Shown here piece after piece: positions 35,301 through 48,249 of a stretch of 64,000 nt of DNA. Numbering within the stretch: position 1 is the stretch's first letter; each line of letters begins with the position of its first letter. Where the stretch lies: NCBI RefSeq assembly GCF_001723175.1, contig NC_064651.1, positions 1,984,001 to 2,048,000 of the forward strand. The letters run 5' to 3'. The translations under genes and the position numbers were made by a program. This DNA comes from Penicillium oxalicum (lineage: Eukaryota > Ascomycota > Eurotiomycetes > Eurotiales > Aspergillaceae). The notes under the pieces are model-generated. The model was not told where the DNA came from and did not search any database. It saw only the letters and a program-made list of their open reading frames with translations.

Positions 35301-38300
35301 AAATGGACATGCAAGATGTGTATTGGGTTAGTGTTTGCTCATCAAAGAATCCCGTCTCCTCAGGTCATTTTCTTTGATGAGCAGCCCTGGTCGTATAACA
35401 TGGGCCGTACATCAGGGACCCAGAAAAGGGATGGAAAGAGTTTTTGACGTCTCGGTGCCTAAATATGGATTGGATGGTTGATAACTCTGCTCGCGGTTTT
35501 CAGGGCATCATCTTCCAAGGATTAGTAAATTTTGGTGATCATGCGCCATTCATCACGAAAAAAGCTTCGTCGGCAGGCACCCAGGCAAGAATCAGGATCC
35601 TAGTGGCGCCGGCCTCGAAATCAGGCCCGTTTTTATTTTTCTTAGCTTACTTTGAACGAGTACGTGTTATGATTGATGGAGACGAAACCGATGACATGTT
35701 TCTCTTATCAAATGCATCAACCTGGAAAGTTGCTAGATCAATGCATTCCACGCTAAGCAACCTGGCCCGTTCATCAAATCAAGGCGCGCGATCGCGGGGG
35801 ATCGGGAGGTATAGAGCCCAGTTGTAATTTCCGGAGGTAGCCGGGGTGAAGAAGTTGGCAATGAGATACACTACTACAGGCGCGTTTTATGTTGCAAATC
35901 GACAAAGCGTGCGCTCATCTTTCCACATTCAACTCTCTTGCAACCTGGGACGGAGCAATGGTCCGACCGCCTCAAAGAAGGTGCAGACGTACATGCACCC
36001 ATGCAGTACATGATCCTTGCGAGTATGCATGCATCATCATGCTCGGGAGGAACGTATTTGCAGCGGGTGCTAGGAGGAGGTAATAAGAGAGGACCCTCTT
36101 TGTTAAGGTTGGCACCCTAATCCGTTCGGGAACGGGGATGAGATCATGTAATTAGCGCCACTCCGACGGCCAGGCATCCGTGTGCGAGCGATGTACTAAT
36201 CAGAACTGATTCAGGGTTGATGGAAAGGCTTCTGCCATACCTGATTTGGGGTAATCAAGTAGGTTTGGTGTTTTCTTTCTGAAACAGCAACCCGGCCGAG
36301 TGATGTGCATGATGAGCATGGATGGGAGCAGGGATGTCGATATTCTTTATTGCCATGTTGATCATATGATCCGCAAACGAGGGACATGAATCCAGTGGTG
36401 GGCTACACATTCAGTACAATGGCCATGCTGTATGCTGCATGTCTATCTTTTCTGGAAGCAGAGAGGAAAGAGTTCCAACATCCTCGGCGTATAGATCGAG
36501 CATGGGCGGTCTACACAGATAGTATGGAAGGTCCCTGGGCTTGTCCCATCCACCCATCATTTATGGGAGTGTCTGTATATTTTGGGCGTCATCTATGACC
36601 TACAATTGAAGATAAGGATGACCAGGGGGTTGGACAGATATAGAATTGTCTCTAGGTCCGGGAGCCAGAGACACGGACCCTCGTAGACGCGAGTACTGAA
36701 ATTACTGTCACCATCATGGGAATAGATCTACTGAACCATGAATGTGCAGAGAGCCAAATCTTGTCATCGGTGTCAGGCAATGGTCTACAATGGACTGAGG
36801 GGGTGCTTCTCATGTCAAAAGCACTTTCCTGGATTCCATGAGACCAGAGTCAAACTTGCTGTGTTTGTTAATGGGTGGAATCTAAACATATTCCAGATGA
36901 GTTGATGAATCGTAAACATAGAGGACGGCTGTGCCCGGCAGTAGCATGAATAGTTTAAACCTAATGCCTAATAGGGTGTAGTGAACGTGATATGGCTTTA
37001 TTCAGTTGGGTGTCGAAGGCACTGGTACATGTACTTTTCATATTCATCTAGCATTGACAAGGGAGAGACCTTCCATTAGGTCTGGTAAGGTGAGGGCGGG
37101 GGCTTCCTCAGATCAGGCACACCCATGTTCATGTCTACAATACGGATGGGGGGGATTCTCTCGACCGATTGTTGTAACCGGACGAGGGATGACAAAGCTT
37201 CAAGTGGCGTAGAGATGACCATCTATGGCGACTCTTCAGTTTCCAAGGCCAAATGATCACCGCCCGTGTGGCGCCACATGCAGTCAATGGGGGGGGCCAA
37301 AGGAAGTGTGCAGGCTTGCAAGCCTGCACACTGAACCTTGAAGGGTACTTGGCCTCTCTAACCTTTTTGGTTGTCACATAGATCATCACGCACCATATAC
37401 GTATCGGGTATCGGGCCCTTCGATAAGCACCTATGGACTCGTGTTCTGACAAAAGGATATCCCTCTCACGATAATGCATGAGGAAAATGTTGTGGCTCTG
37501 CGCAAGAGATCCACACATTCTTTGCCGTTGCCACCATGAAAAGGCTGGAATTCTTTCCCCCCTGAAACGGTCATTTCCCCATCCTCTCTAGCGGACGGTA
37601 AGGGACGGCTGTTTTTCGCCTCCCCCTGAGACTGTGCACGTCAGTAACCCCCTTTCATGCAGATTCCCCCACTTATCCCCCATGCAACGAGGATCATTCA
37701 GGCAGAAGAATCATCTTGGACTCAGCATTCATCCCCGCGGTTAGACAGTATCCCTCGGGTTCTTTTTTGTCTGAAACAAGGCCGACACTGTCAAAGGGAG
37801 ACGTATCATATAGATTGCACATAACGATCGGCTGTGTCTTTGATTATCAATGTCCAATCGTGTCTGATTATTTATTGAATTCTTTTCTGAAAAAAAAGAG
37901 GAGAAGAAAAAGAAGCAAAATAGTAGCATATTGCTGTTGAGGTTGAATCTTCCCACCCCGATCTAATACTATCCCTGCTGGGCAATTTGAAAAAGTTCAA
38001 TCAGCCCCCCTCCATCCGTCCGAGACCATAGCTGGGCTGGAAGTAACCGATCAGAAACGAGCTAAAAGCATCGTGAGCTGAGCCCACACGCCACAGAGAA
38101 TACCCTCCACCTGCCTTGGACCTGATCAGCGATCATCGCAGTTGGTGAAGATCAATATGCTTCACCTTCCGCCTGCTCGACGTGGGGAAAAAGTGGCCCG
38201 ATCGACAGAGTGATTCTCACACCACTTCATTCGACACTCTCCGCCCACGTTCACATCACTTTCTGAAGGTCTACCGGGCGATGATCAGTTCCTTGTGAAC

Positions 38301-40553
38301 ATCCTACTGTCGCCTCAAGGGTTGATCTTTAACAAATGAAATTTGGACTCAGAAGATACATGTAACGAAGCCATATGAATAAAGATTGTCAATCTGTTCC
38401 CCCCCTCCGTGGTCACGAGAAGCGTGATTCTTTCGAGAAAATGCCCTTTTCCTACATGTGATCGGAGAACCCTGTGATGTCTTGAACAGGTTGGGGAAAT
38501 CAAGCCCCTTTTCGGAGTGATCGGCATCCTTAGCATCTGTCGCTAAGCCTTGTTGAATCATAGCTGGGGCTCTATGCTTGTCCTCTTTTTTGGGGGGGTC
38601 CCTTTGGAGAGCAAAGATGAGAAAGTTGGAGGAGCTCTTTGGTCTGCGGGTAAGTGGCCGCGGAGACCTGCGAAGCCTCCGAGGCCGACCTCGTTGGCTG
38701 ATCCATGGGAATCAACCAGCTTGCTCCGTGCTTCTGTATAGAACTACGGCGAGAGTATACACCATACGTTTCAGGCATGCATGCTTTGTGTTGACAGGCT
38801 GACATGCCACTGCCCACGGGAGATCAGTCATGAATGCAGGCGCTCGGGCCGGAGGTTCTTTGAAGCTCCTTGCTGTAAGGATCATCACCTGTCGAGTGTG
38901 ATTCTTGCATGAGACTCTCGCTCTCCGATTGTCTCTACTCAACAAAAACGGGCCCCAAGAATGTCGATCCCTCGGCTGAAAAGGAAATGATCAAAATTAC
39001 GACTCAACGCGAGGATAGGAGCTACTGTAATATTGTTTCTTTTAGGAGGAAACAGAAAAAAGGACGAATCAGAAAAATTTATCTCCGCTCACCGCATCAA
39101 ATAGGCCAACCGCAGCCGAGTGGAATTGTGCGTGGGGCCATAGAAGGTCTGTCCAAAAACCTCCCAGCTGGTGTACGTTGGTTTGATGAGTATCTGACGC
39201 ACAACCAATGCCAGTTGTGACAGATGTTTGGCAGATGGAATCATTGGCCATAGAGAGGACACTTTGCATGAGGATGGGTTTGAACCCCAATCAAGAATGA
39301 GAGCAATGCCAATGATATCACAAAAATTCCTCGCTCGTATCTGCCTCAACCTTCAAGTTTCTTGAAGATTGATTCCCGTGGTCGGACCTGGTTGATCCTC
39401 CTTCGGACAAACATCGTTGGTCGCTCCGTGGCATCGGAGGCGCGTCTTATCATCGAGCTCGACAATCGACCGATTCTAAATAAGGATGATCTAATCATTA
39501 CATGTCCAGTCATGCAAGATGTCAATGATGGAAAGTCAGCGTGGACTGATGGAGACGAGTCATCGTCTTGGCTTGTGTCCTCTTTCTCTTCCTTTGTTTT
39601 TGTCGTGTTTCTCTCCTTGTACTGGTCGTTTTCAATCGTCTGAATCGTCTCCTCCGACCCTCCCCCTTTCCTGGGTCTATCCAGTGTATCCACTCGTCGT
39701 TTGGCAAAGGGGGAGACCGCCACGCGAGCAGTGAAAGTGGAGAGCTTCTAGAAAGGACCCGAAGACATTCTATCGAATTTCCTCTTGGAGTGGCAGGATT
39801 ATTAATAATGAGGTCTCCATGGGACTCCCAATTAGGTTCCCGAATTGCGCAACGGGCTCTCTCATTCGTGCAGCCTGAGAGCGATGGACGGTGTTGCGTA
39901 TTATTCATCATTCTTTTCCTACGTCAGATTCAGTGGGACTCTCCCTCAGCCTCCTGTTCATGGCAGGGATATGCGACGGAGGGAGAGAAAGTGGAACGGA
40001 TGGAGGGGGGGGGGGGGGAATCTGAAGCAGGCCACACTCGATGCAAAATTCAAAATTAGCCTTTTTCCGGGCTTCCACAGTGTCCCCGGGTTGTGTATCT
40101 GAAGGGTACTCCGGGTCTCTGGTGGTAAACAGCCAAGAACAGAAAGAGTAAAACGTAGTCCGAAAAAAACACCCCCCAGAAAAAAAAAAAAAGCGAAAAA
40201 TAAAAAAAAAGGAACGGAAAGGAAAGTAAGCCAGGTGAAAATCCACCCCAGAATAAATCAAAATGATTTTATTTTTTGAAATTCAAAATTCATCATCATG
40301 ATGATACAGTATAAGAAATAATAATTTTATTCTCTAAAAGCCAGGGAAATTCACTTCTGGCTATAAGAACGTTCGTGCGCCTCCAGCGATCCCTTCTGTC
40401 TCTTTCCTCTACACCATCAAATCGATCTACAAGTGAACAAGTCTTCCAGAAGACCATCTACTATACCACCACCTGCCATCCACGATCGTCTCTCACCACG
40501 CTCCACCATTTCCCTGTTCTCCCTGGACCTTTTTCCACCATCAACCACACAAG
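32324..40553. other. Long gene-poor region, part 1
   Basis: Over 8 kb with no recognisable gene. Frames of 60-130 codons occur on both strands but none shows family motifs, and splice-compatible neighbours were not found. The region includes a 28-bp perfect palindrome (37305-37332), A/T-rich stretches at 40.14-40.36 kb with several homopolymers, and a G-run at 40007-40018. A TATA-like GGCTATAAGAAC at about 40359-40370 precedes the small cysteine-rich gene. Confidence 0.5.
37305..37332. repeat. Perfect 28-bp palindrome
   Basis: AGTGTGCAGGCTTG (37305-37318) is followed directly by its exact reverse complement (37319-37332), with no spacer. A shorter palindrome, TGTGGCGCCACA, lies at 37267-37278 and a G-run separates the two. 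It is outside any recognised gene. Confidence 0.9.
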
Positions 40554-40730
40554 ATGCCTTCCATCGGAAACTCCAACTTCCCTCCCTGCCCGGGACCTCC
40601 CCCAAGGGCCCTCTGCCTCCTCTGCCAAAATAAATGCGCCCGAGAGCAAAATGACTGTGACGACCCTGCTGCACTCGGCTGGCTTTCAGCCTATTGCGCT
40701 CATGAACAACGTGCGATGGCCCTCCCCTGA
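40554..40730 (+). CDS. Small cysteine-rich protein (58 residues), hypothetical
   Basis: I do not recognise this protein, and no membrane segment or signal peptide is seen. It is a single short frame from ATG (context CACAAG ATG C, with A at -3) to TGA. It is preceded by about 180 nt of C/T-rich leader without other good starts and a TATA-like element near 40360. Codon choice is strongly C-ending, as in well-expressed fungal genes. Six cysteines occur at 12, 21, 24, 28, 35 and 48, with C-x2-C-x3-C at 21-28 and a C-x-H at 48-50, so a small metal-binding or disulfide fold is possible. The phrase ALGWLSAYCAHE has an ordered look. The frame is too short to be called by default gene finders. It might be an upstream reading frame of a longer transcript, since the C/T-rich tract continues downstream. 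Confidence 0.45.
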   Translation: MPSIGNSNFPPCPGPPPRALCLLCQNKCAREQNDCDDPAALGWLSAYCAHEQRAMALP

Positions 40731-43700
40731 GGGGGGCGCATCGTGCCAAATGAAACGACCTCGCACACTCGCATGCTGGTTTCGCCCTTTGTGATGAAAC
40801 CATGCCATCATTCTCGCAATCATTCTCGAATCTGGCTCCCCTCTCCTGACTATACTTATTTTTTTTTTCCTTTCTTTAATACCTCCTCGACCTCGACCTG
40901 AAAACCCACTCCTTCTTTCTCGACACTTCGCCGCCACTCTCAGCTTCAACGGACTGGTCACAACAGCTGCGTTCTTCTGGTTCGCTCTCATGACGGAACC
41001 CCTGGTCTTGTCTCTCCTGTGGTAGATATTCCAGCCCGTGCATGAGACGCAGCGACCGTCTGTTTCCCTCTGGCGTCTCCGTGGATGGGTACACTTCCCC
41101 CGATCCTCTATTCTCAGCCGGTCTCTCTCCCTTTCTCAAAGAGCAGCAACTGGTGCCGGCGCCAGGCGCTCTGGCAGTCTCTACTGGCTTTCCCGCCATT
41201 TTACTTTCTCAGCCATTTTCACCAAATTCTCTTACCACCATTCTCTCTGTTTTGTTTCCTACTTTCTTCGGCTGTCTTGGGTCGCTCTGAGAGAAGCCTC
41301 CCACTCAAGCACTGAGATTCCTTTGCCGGTGAAGCCGAAACCGCGTGGGGCCTGGGGAGCAATCGACATCCACAAATCTTGGTTGGCGATTGGCCTCTGT
41401 GACGCGCAGATGTGGAGGTGCCACGCTTTTTTCCATGCGCGCGGGCGGCTCTCGAACAATTGGCCAACAGCGCCCTTCCGCGCCGGTTCCTCTTCCCTGT
41501 TCGTCACGCTCGGATCCTCTTTTCTCGCGATCAGCTGGTCAGGACCACCGTTGTCTATCAGTCTGATCTCAAGGGATGTTCTTTGTGAGAGAACTTTGAT
41601 CTTCTCTGGGCTTTTGTCCTTATCTCTTTTTTTTCTTTTTCTTTTTCTTTTATCACTTACCTGTTCGGGGGGTTCCTCCCCCTCCTGCCGAGGACTTTGA
41701 GGATCTCGCAGGCCGACATGCCAAGTTCTTTTGGTACTCTACCATTCTTGTAATCCTGTTTCCTTTTCTTTTTCTTTTTTTTGTTATCCTCTGATGTCCA
41801 GTTGCTCAGAAATTCTGAGTGTCCCAGCCATTTGGCACTGACTTCAACTGTGAATCAGTAGCATGTATCATAGACTCCAATTTGTTTTAATATACCCCTC
41901 GCTGCGCAGCAAGCCATCAATCTTATCAAACATGATGCACCATTTTGAACAGCCTTTTTTTCCTTTTTTATATTTTTTTCTCATCCGTATACTTTTGGTC
42001 AATAATGCCGGACCTCCATGCAGGAGGTCACTGTCTGACTCAGAAGCACGGTGCTGAGATTATTCACATCTTTTCTCTTCCCTTTTTAGGAAATCAGCCT
42101 TTTGCGCATCATCATCGACCCCCCGCCATGTGGCTCCTCTAGTACATTCTTTCCAATTTAGGTAGCTTGTTACCTTGCTACATACTCCCTGTCGGCCCGA
42201 CCTGTTCCTCAAGGTAGTCCGACCATGACTGTTCCATGATTCAACGCCTGTGACTGTCAGTGCCGCTCCCGGTGCGGCATGAAACGCACCACCCTTCCAC
42301 GTCTCTTGCATTTGCTGCCCCTCCCCCTCCTCGCAACGTTGTTTCACCACTCGGCCGTGAGATTCGGCGCACGAGCACTCTCTTACCTACTGCCATGCGG
42401 TCTGCACTGTGCATCATCATTCCGACAAAACGAGGCACCATGCGGCGTCAGATGACCCCCCCCCCCTCCCTCCTTCCCTTCTCTCCCCTGCTCTAACCTG
42501 ACTTCTGACTTGCTGGACGGGTGCGCACAAGACGCTCATTCGATGATATTGACTTACTTTCCTTTCCACACCTTTTTCTGCCTCCCCCCCCCCCCCCCTG
42601 TCACTAAATTCTTACTCCCTGCCTGTTTACTTTAGCTTGGGGGGGGGGCTGAGGCTGAGGCTGAGGCTTGGAGTCGGAACGGCCAACTTCACGGCCCAAG
42701 CAGAATGCAGGAAGGGGGGGGAGGCCACCCTTGGAACTGGGTTCTACCCTGGCGCACTTGAAACGATGCCATTGGCAGCTTTTTGTCTTTTTTTTTTTTT
42801 CGAGGCTGAACGATAGACTTTCCTTTTCCTATCTCCTGGTACATAGAGTACAGAAACTTTTGTATGATGCTGAAAATGTGTAGCCAGATCCAGATAGGTG
42901 GGTGGGGGGAGGTGCTCATGCCCTTTCAGTCATGTTGTGGTCATCGTAGTCGTGGTGGTGACTATAGTTCTCTAACCCTGTTTTTTGTATGTTTTTTTTT
43001 CTTGCTTTCCTTTTTTTTTTTTTTTCCTAATCTACTGAATTGCCTTTTGTGGATTGGCCTTGTTCACCAAGTCGTGGGTAGAATCCCAAAGTAGATGTAT
43101 CCTGTGGAGAGTGGACCACATGAGTAATGTCTGTGTTCTTCCCTAATTCCCCCCCACCATCTCAGGCATGGTAAGGTTGACAGTGTGAATATGACCATAT
43201 CCTAATGTGGTATGTACCTTTGTGAGTCGTCCACATCAATGTAGCAAGTATATACTGTACTAGTTTTATGCACCCACAGATCAGGCGATGTGAATTCTTT
43301 CTCACCGATCTCATTAAAAAAAAAAAAACAAAACCTCTATCCCATTACTCGGACAAGGCGCATGCCCGATACGATCATGCATGGCGTTATTAGGGCAGGG
43401 AGGGGGGGGGGGTGCATTTCGCCGATGGACTAGTGTAGGCGCCATCAACTATTCCACCACCGGACGGTGGGATACAGGGACCCCCGGACTCGTGGAATAC
43501 GAGAGAAAGGTAGGTGCATTCCAGCTTGCATGTCATGGAACCACTGATGGGACACTCAGGACATACTCTACTTCTAACCATCCATGATTCTAGCAGTACA
43601 GAACTGTGGAGCAACGGATGGGCATTGGGCACGACTGTTAAGGGGTGCCTGTGCACAATCCTCCGACGCCGGAATAAGACCGAAGTTCCTGTGCCAGATA

Positions 43701-44200
43701 GAGTCGGCAAATGGGCCATTTGGCTCGTTGAACGGAGACGGAATCGGCTATTGGAAATAAGTTTTTTTCATTCTTTTTTTTTTTCTAGTGAAAATCCTCG
43801 AGGTCGAATGCATTCGGATCTTGATGATTCTACCGGACGATGTGCAGTGTTGAGTGTACACCTGTTGCGCATTTGACTACATCATAGTGAGTTTCATTCC
43901 TACACTTGAGTACACCCAAACACGATAGTGATGTTGTATAATTGTCTTCTTTCTAAATGAACTGTACTTTGATTTCTTGTTTCCCTGCGACCTCGTAAAG
44001 CTTGAATGCCTTCCCTTTCAGTCCATGTGCATCATCGGCTCCTACATCCTCCTCCTACTCCTACCCCTACCTACACGTTTACTGTCCGCGTCAGCTCCAC
44101 AAGAAAGGGAGGCATCGCAGCCTGGCAAACAAGAACTTGCAAAAATGCTCTCCCTGAAACTTCCTGCAGGGTCAGTATGTGCCAATCACCCGGGCAAATC

Positions 44201-44225
44201 ATTCCAATTCCAATTCCAATTCCAC
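44201..44225. repeat. (ATTCCA)n hexanucleotide repeat
   Basis: Four tandem ATTCCA units, followed by related TTCCA-type sequence and a short CTCTAG/AGCTCT array near 44243. Confidence 0.8.
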
Positions 44226-44738
44226 TTTCACTTCCAATCCCCAGCTCTAGCTCTAGCTCCCAGGCTGCCCTGTGAGCATGATGATTCTCATTCTCCTGAA
44301 GCCTTGTTCAGTGATTAGGACTAGGGAAAGTCATTCCCGCTTGTTGCCGATTCGGGACAAAAAAAAAAGAGGGCAAATTTGGTTCCGAGAAACACCGTTG
44401 AGATCATGGAAAGCCTAACCATCCCGCTGGAGGAGCATGGGATTGGAACGCCCTGCAAAAGAAACTGTGGGCACTGAGCCACTGGGCATTTGAGAAAGCG
44501 GAAGGTTCCAGGAAAGAAACTCGATGACTCAGTCATTAAGCCCGGGGGAAGGGTGAGAAGTGGTTCTTGGAACCGGGGGGGGGGGAGGATAATATGGGTG
44601 CTCTGCCTTGGTTTCGGAGTGTGAGAATTGGGATTTCCAAGGTCACCTTATTGTTCCTGACTCGTGAATGGGCTTGTTCAACTAGAGGAGGGGGTTTCAA
44701 AAACAAAAACAAAGGCCAAGAAATGGAGCAAAATTTCC

Positions 44739-44765
44739 AAAAAAAAAAAAAAAAAAAAAAAAAAA
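44739..44765. repeat. Poly-A run of 27
   Basis: Twenty-seven consecutive A residues. It could be a relic of a reverse-transcribed insertion, but no target-site duplication or upstream gene copy was recognised. Confidence 0.9.
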
Positions 44766-47700
44766 TCAAAGACCTGATCAGATTGACAATGGTGATGATG
44801 ATGAGAATGATGATCTCTCTCTCTCTCTCCCTCTCTGTCACTATTCTCAAGACTGTGGCCTGATCATGATCATGATCGTGGATGCGATCAAGTGAGAGAG
44901 TTTCATCCAATGCGTGGAATCATCCGGGCGGGAGGCCCGTGCAGCCTTGCGGCAATGCCGTTGGTCCGAAGGGGTCTGTCAAGGTCGTCATCACTCGCCC
45001 GAACTGAACACTTTCCGGCCTCATGAAGCGAGAGCCGGAGATCTGCCGGAGTTGACCGGGGAGAGGAACTACTATGATTGTAGCGACGAGATATCCTCAT
45101 GTCGATTCCATGGAATGGGTATTGCTGGTGGAAATCCTCTTCCAGGGTTGATACAAGGAGTTTCCTAACCCCCCCGGCCAAAGCCGCTCTCGAGGCTGGT
45201 TGTGCTGCCAGGTTCCATGGGTTTTGGTAGAGAGACCTTGACTTTTTTGTGCTACTCTTTGTCCACATGTCGAGCATCTCGCATCTTTGAGACTATATGG
45301 GAAAGAGGAGACAAAGTGCTTCATTGTCAAGCAGAATGGTAGTTGTACTGTGAGAGCACTAGAAGATCTTGATTTTATCGTATGCTTTTTGATTATCTTT
45401 GGAAGTCTCCAGATCAAAGATCTTGGTGGGAGAAAGATACGGCAAGGAAGACTTGCACCGCAATGTGGCTCTTCTTCTTCCGACTCTCTTGAAGTGATCA
45501 GGGTCTTCTACGCCTCAAATGGAGATGACTGTCTACTTGCGAGTCTCAGAATCAATAATATCAACGACTTTTGGCCCCGATTGAGGACAATTGGGAGGCC
45601 TGCGAACCAACTACAACTGTGCAGAGAAGAAGGAATCCTCTTGGTCTAGACTCACCGAGCCTCCGCCGTGCGTTCTGGACTTGCACCACCCCGAGGTTCC
45701 ACATGATCGAAAGAGTGGTCGCAGCATCTCCATCCCCCGTCGAGACTGAGGTGTACTTGGTAAAGCACTTTCTGCCTGCTGGGCCGTGGGCCTGCTCGTC
45801 GCCGTCAAATTTCCGAAGCCCGCTCTCAATTTTGGGTCCACGGTCAGTGCTCCGAAGGACGTTCCCCTGGTGGTGGCGCAACCACGTGTGTGAGTGAGGT
45901 CATGGCGGATCGCGATCAGAGCGCCTGCTGTTAAAATGCAGGGGCCCGGCTGGTGGAGGTCGTGGACTCGTTCTGGGCATCCCAAGTGGAAGGCGCGGGG
46001 AGAGAGCGTCTGGAACGTGCAGGCATCATCTTGGTCTGGCGGACCGCTTCGATCGAGATCCGACCCTCAACCGAAAGAGCAAAGGTGGTTGTCCCTCACG
46101 CCGTCAACTCACGTGTCTCGGGACTCGTGCCACGATGCAGCAGCACATCTCGTGACACGCGTGACTTGATGATGACCATCGGCCATGACAAGGAGTAACC
46201 GGGAGGACCGACCATCATGAGTTGGTCATGCTTCAGCCATTCGTGAAGAGAAGCTGGATTTGATCCCTGTCGGTTCTCCTCAAATGATCCTTTGATCAAC
46301 ATGGAGAGGAAAACTTTGATTTTTTTTTCATGAGATTTCATTCGCCGGGTCAAATCCCCCCCCTTAAACCATCCTCGTCTTCCAAGCATGGACCTTCCTA
46401 CAGACTCCTCTTCTCCGCAAGACGCACATCCATCTTTGGATCTTCAGTATCCATGCTCCAAGCCACCAGACTCTGAATCCCCTAGTCAATCACCATCGAC
46501 AGTGGATGCTCCCCTCGTGTGCCCTCTGTTGCACCACTAGCGAACGGACCGACCCATCCACTATCGATTCACGAATCATGACCCCGTTCCTGAGCGTTGG
46601 TATCGGGGTCCCTTGCGTAAACCTTAGATGCTCATCCTCGGAAAGCGGCCGTGAGAATGTGCAGAACCCCGCTTTCGCCGCACTGCGATTCAAAGTTTCA
46701 ATGTGGGCGATCCCTCGCCCACTTCGAGGGAAATCATGACCCTTTCGGGTTTTAAAGAACAGGAAAGAGTAAACCTTCCAACCTTTCTCAAAATGAGTCG
46801 CTCGAAGAGGAAAGTGATGATTACGGAAAGTTGCCTTCAACAGTGCCGCGAGGGCACGCCTGTCTGACCGACTCGATGACAGAAATAGGATCATTCTGCG
46901 AACGCCTCTGCAGGTGCCACGGCACAGACCAGCTCGGGTCCATCAAATCTCGGTTTTGACAACGACTCAAAAAGGCAGGTGTGCCTCTTCAAACTTTACA
47001 ACGATGAACATGGGTGATTTGCAACAGCATTCGAGATCAATTACCCACGTTGATAAATGCAGTGGAACTGGATCAGCTCCATAAGAGCCTACTTGCCATC
47101 AGGTGGAGATCCTTGGGTGTAACGTGGAGGGCTTGGGCAAAGGCATCCAAAATTACCTCCTCGATGCTCCGTTCGTCCGTTCGGAGCGGCCAACGACCCG
47201 TCGAAGGCGCAGGTCTTGCCTGTCGGGCGTTGTTGCTACAGTAGTACATTACGCACGAGTATGCAAAGAGGTTCCTTCAAGAGCTCATCGGGGTGGTCTT
47301 TGCAGTCATTTGCTCATCAAACGCGATTGAGAGGGTGACCTACTCATCCTGCATTCTTTTGGTCTTCTCGCTGAGGGCACATACTCCTCTGCCAGTCAAG
47401 GCCGAGACCCGTCTCGTTCTGGAATGGTTTCACCTATCCTGGGTGGCCCGCGAGACCCAAATCCATGAGTTATCTGATTAATACTTGGATACAACAGGCG
47501 TTCAGCCACTGTGGGCGCATATTACATCGAGCGAGTTGGTCAGGCTAAAAGGTACGAGCTTTGTACCAGTGAGCGTGAACAAACAAAAGACTTTGGGCCT
47601 TGCGGAAAGGTCAGTTTCTCCCCTACTAAGCCTTCCTCGTCCGCAGAGGGGTGATGCAAAGACAGCCTCACGGCCCGAGCCACGAGCGATGTAACGAGAA

Positions 47701-48249
47701 TGCAGAAAATGCGGGGTTGTGGTTATTGGCAACATACTACCTGTCGATCAAGACGACTTCCATCAATCAACTCGCGCTCACGTCAGCACCATGACAACCG
47801 CTCGCCTGAGGAGAATGGGTAGCGATCGAGTGCCGGGTAAATGGATTGCTGCATATAGTGGGGGGAAGGCGGGGGGGGGATGGGATTCCGACCTGCAATG
47901 ATGACAGATCTCCATGAATCGCGATTGAAAGATCTAGAGAGGATCGCGATTCCCCAATGAACGAAGATGTCTTGTCGATGTACACTGCGTGAAGTCGCCA
48001 TTTTTCCTCCAATCAAGCAGTCATACAGCGTGCTCTGAATATCCGACTGACCGACATTAGCCTGTATCACAGTGGAAATGCACAATCATGTTGCCGTATT
48101 TCAACAGCCTTGTGTCGGCTCATTCCCTTCATCTTAGCTCCAAGAGCTTGCAGCTTAAAATTGGAAGGAAGCTCTGATCTCTTTCTGACACGTCTTGGAG
48201 TATCATCGACTCAACTCCACGCATAGACTGTCACCGACGCAGACTCAAC

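Larger units (their letters stand above)
40731..48249. other. Long gene-poor region, part 2
   Basis: 7.5 kb with no gene I can name. From 40.8 to 43.1 kb the plus strand is heavily pyrimidine-rich with long T- and C-runs, like a very long leader or non-coding transcript. Simple repeats include (ATTCCA)n at 44201-44225, a 27-nt A-run at 44739-44765 and G-runs at 43400-43411 and 44575-44586. The 45.6-46.2 kb part is G/C-richer with coding-like frames but no coherent gene model. Confidence 0.45.

Noticed and set aside
35444..35827. Plus-strand open frame of 127 codons
   Set aside because: No family similarity, no convincing codon bias and A/T-mixed context.
39268..39290. GGGTTTGAACCCC resembling a tRNA T-arm
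   Set aside because: The stem pairs poorly in tRNA register on either strand and no anticodon arm is found.
39346..39723. Minus-strand open frame of 125 codons with a basic C-terminus
   Set aside because: The middle is low-complexity reflecting a C/T-rich opposite strand, the upstream context is weak and no family feature is seen. Not counted as a gene.
41038..41700. Plus-strand open frame of 220 codons
   Set aside because: Its sequence is mainly Ser/Leu/Phe from C/T runs, so the open frame is a by-product of composition.
44739..44765. Poly-A run as the 3' end of a retrotransposed element
   Set aside because: No target-site duplication, reverse-transcriptase frame or processed gene copy was found upstream.
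45894..45945. AGAGCGCCTGCTGTTAAAATGCAGG resembling the D- and anticodon arms of tRNA-Asn
   Set aside because: No matching acceptor stem and no T-arm (GGTTCRA) follow at the right distance, so it is coincidental.
46490..46894. Minus-strand open frame of 134 codons
   Set aside because: No recognisable motif, poor codon bias and no supporting promoter or splice features.
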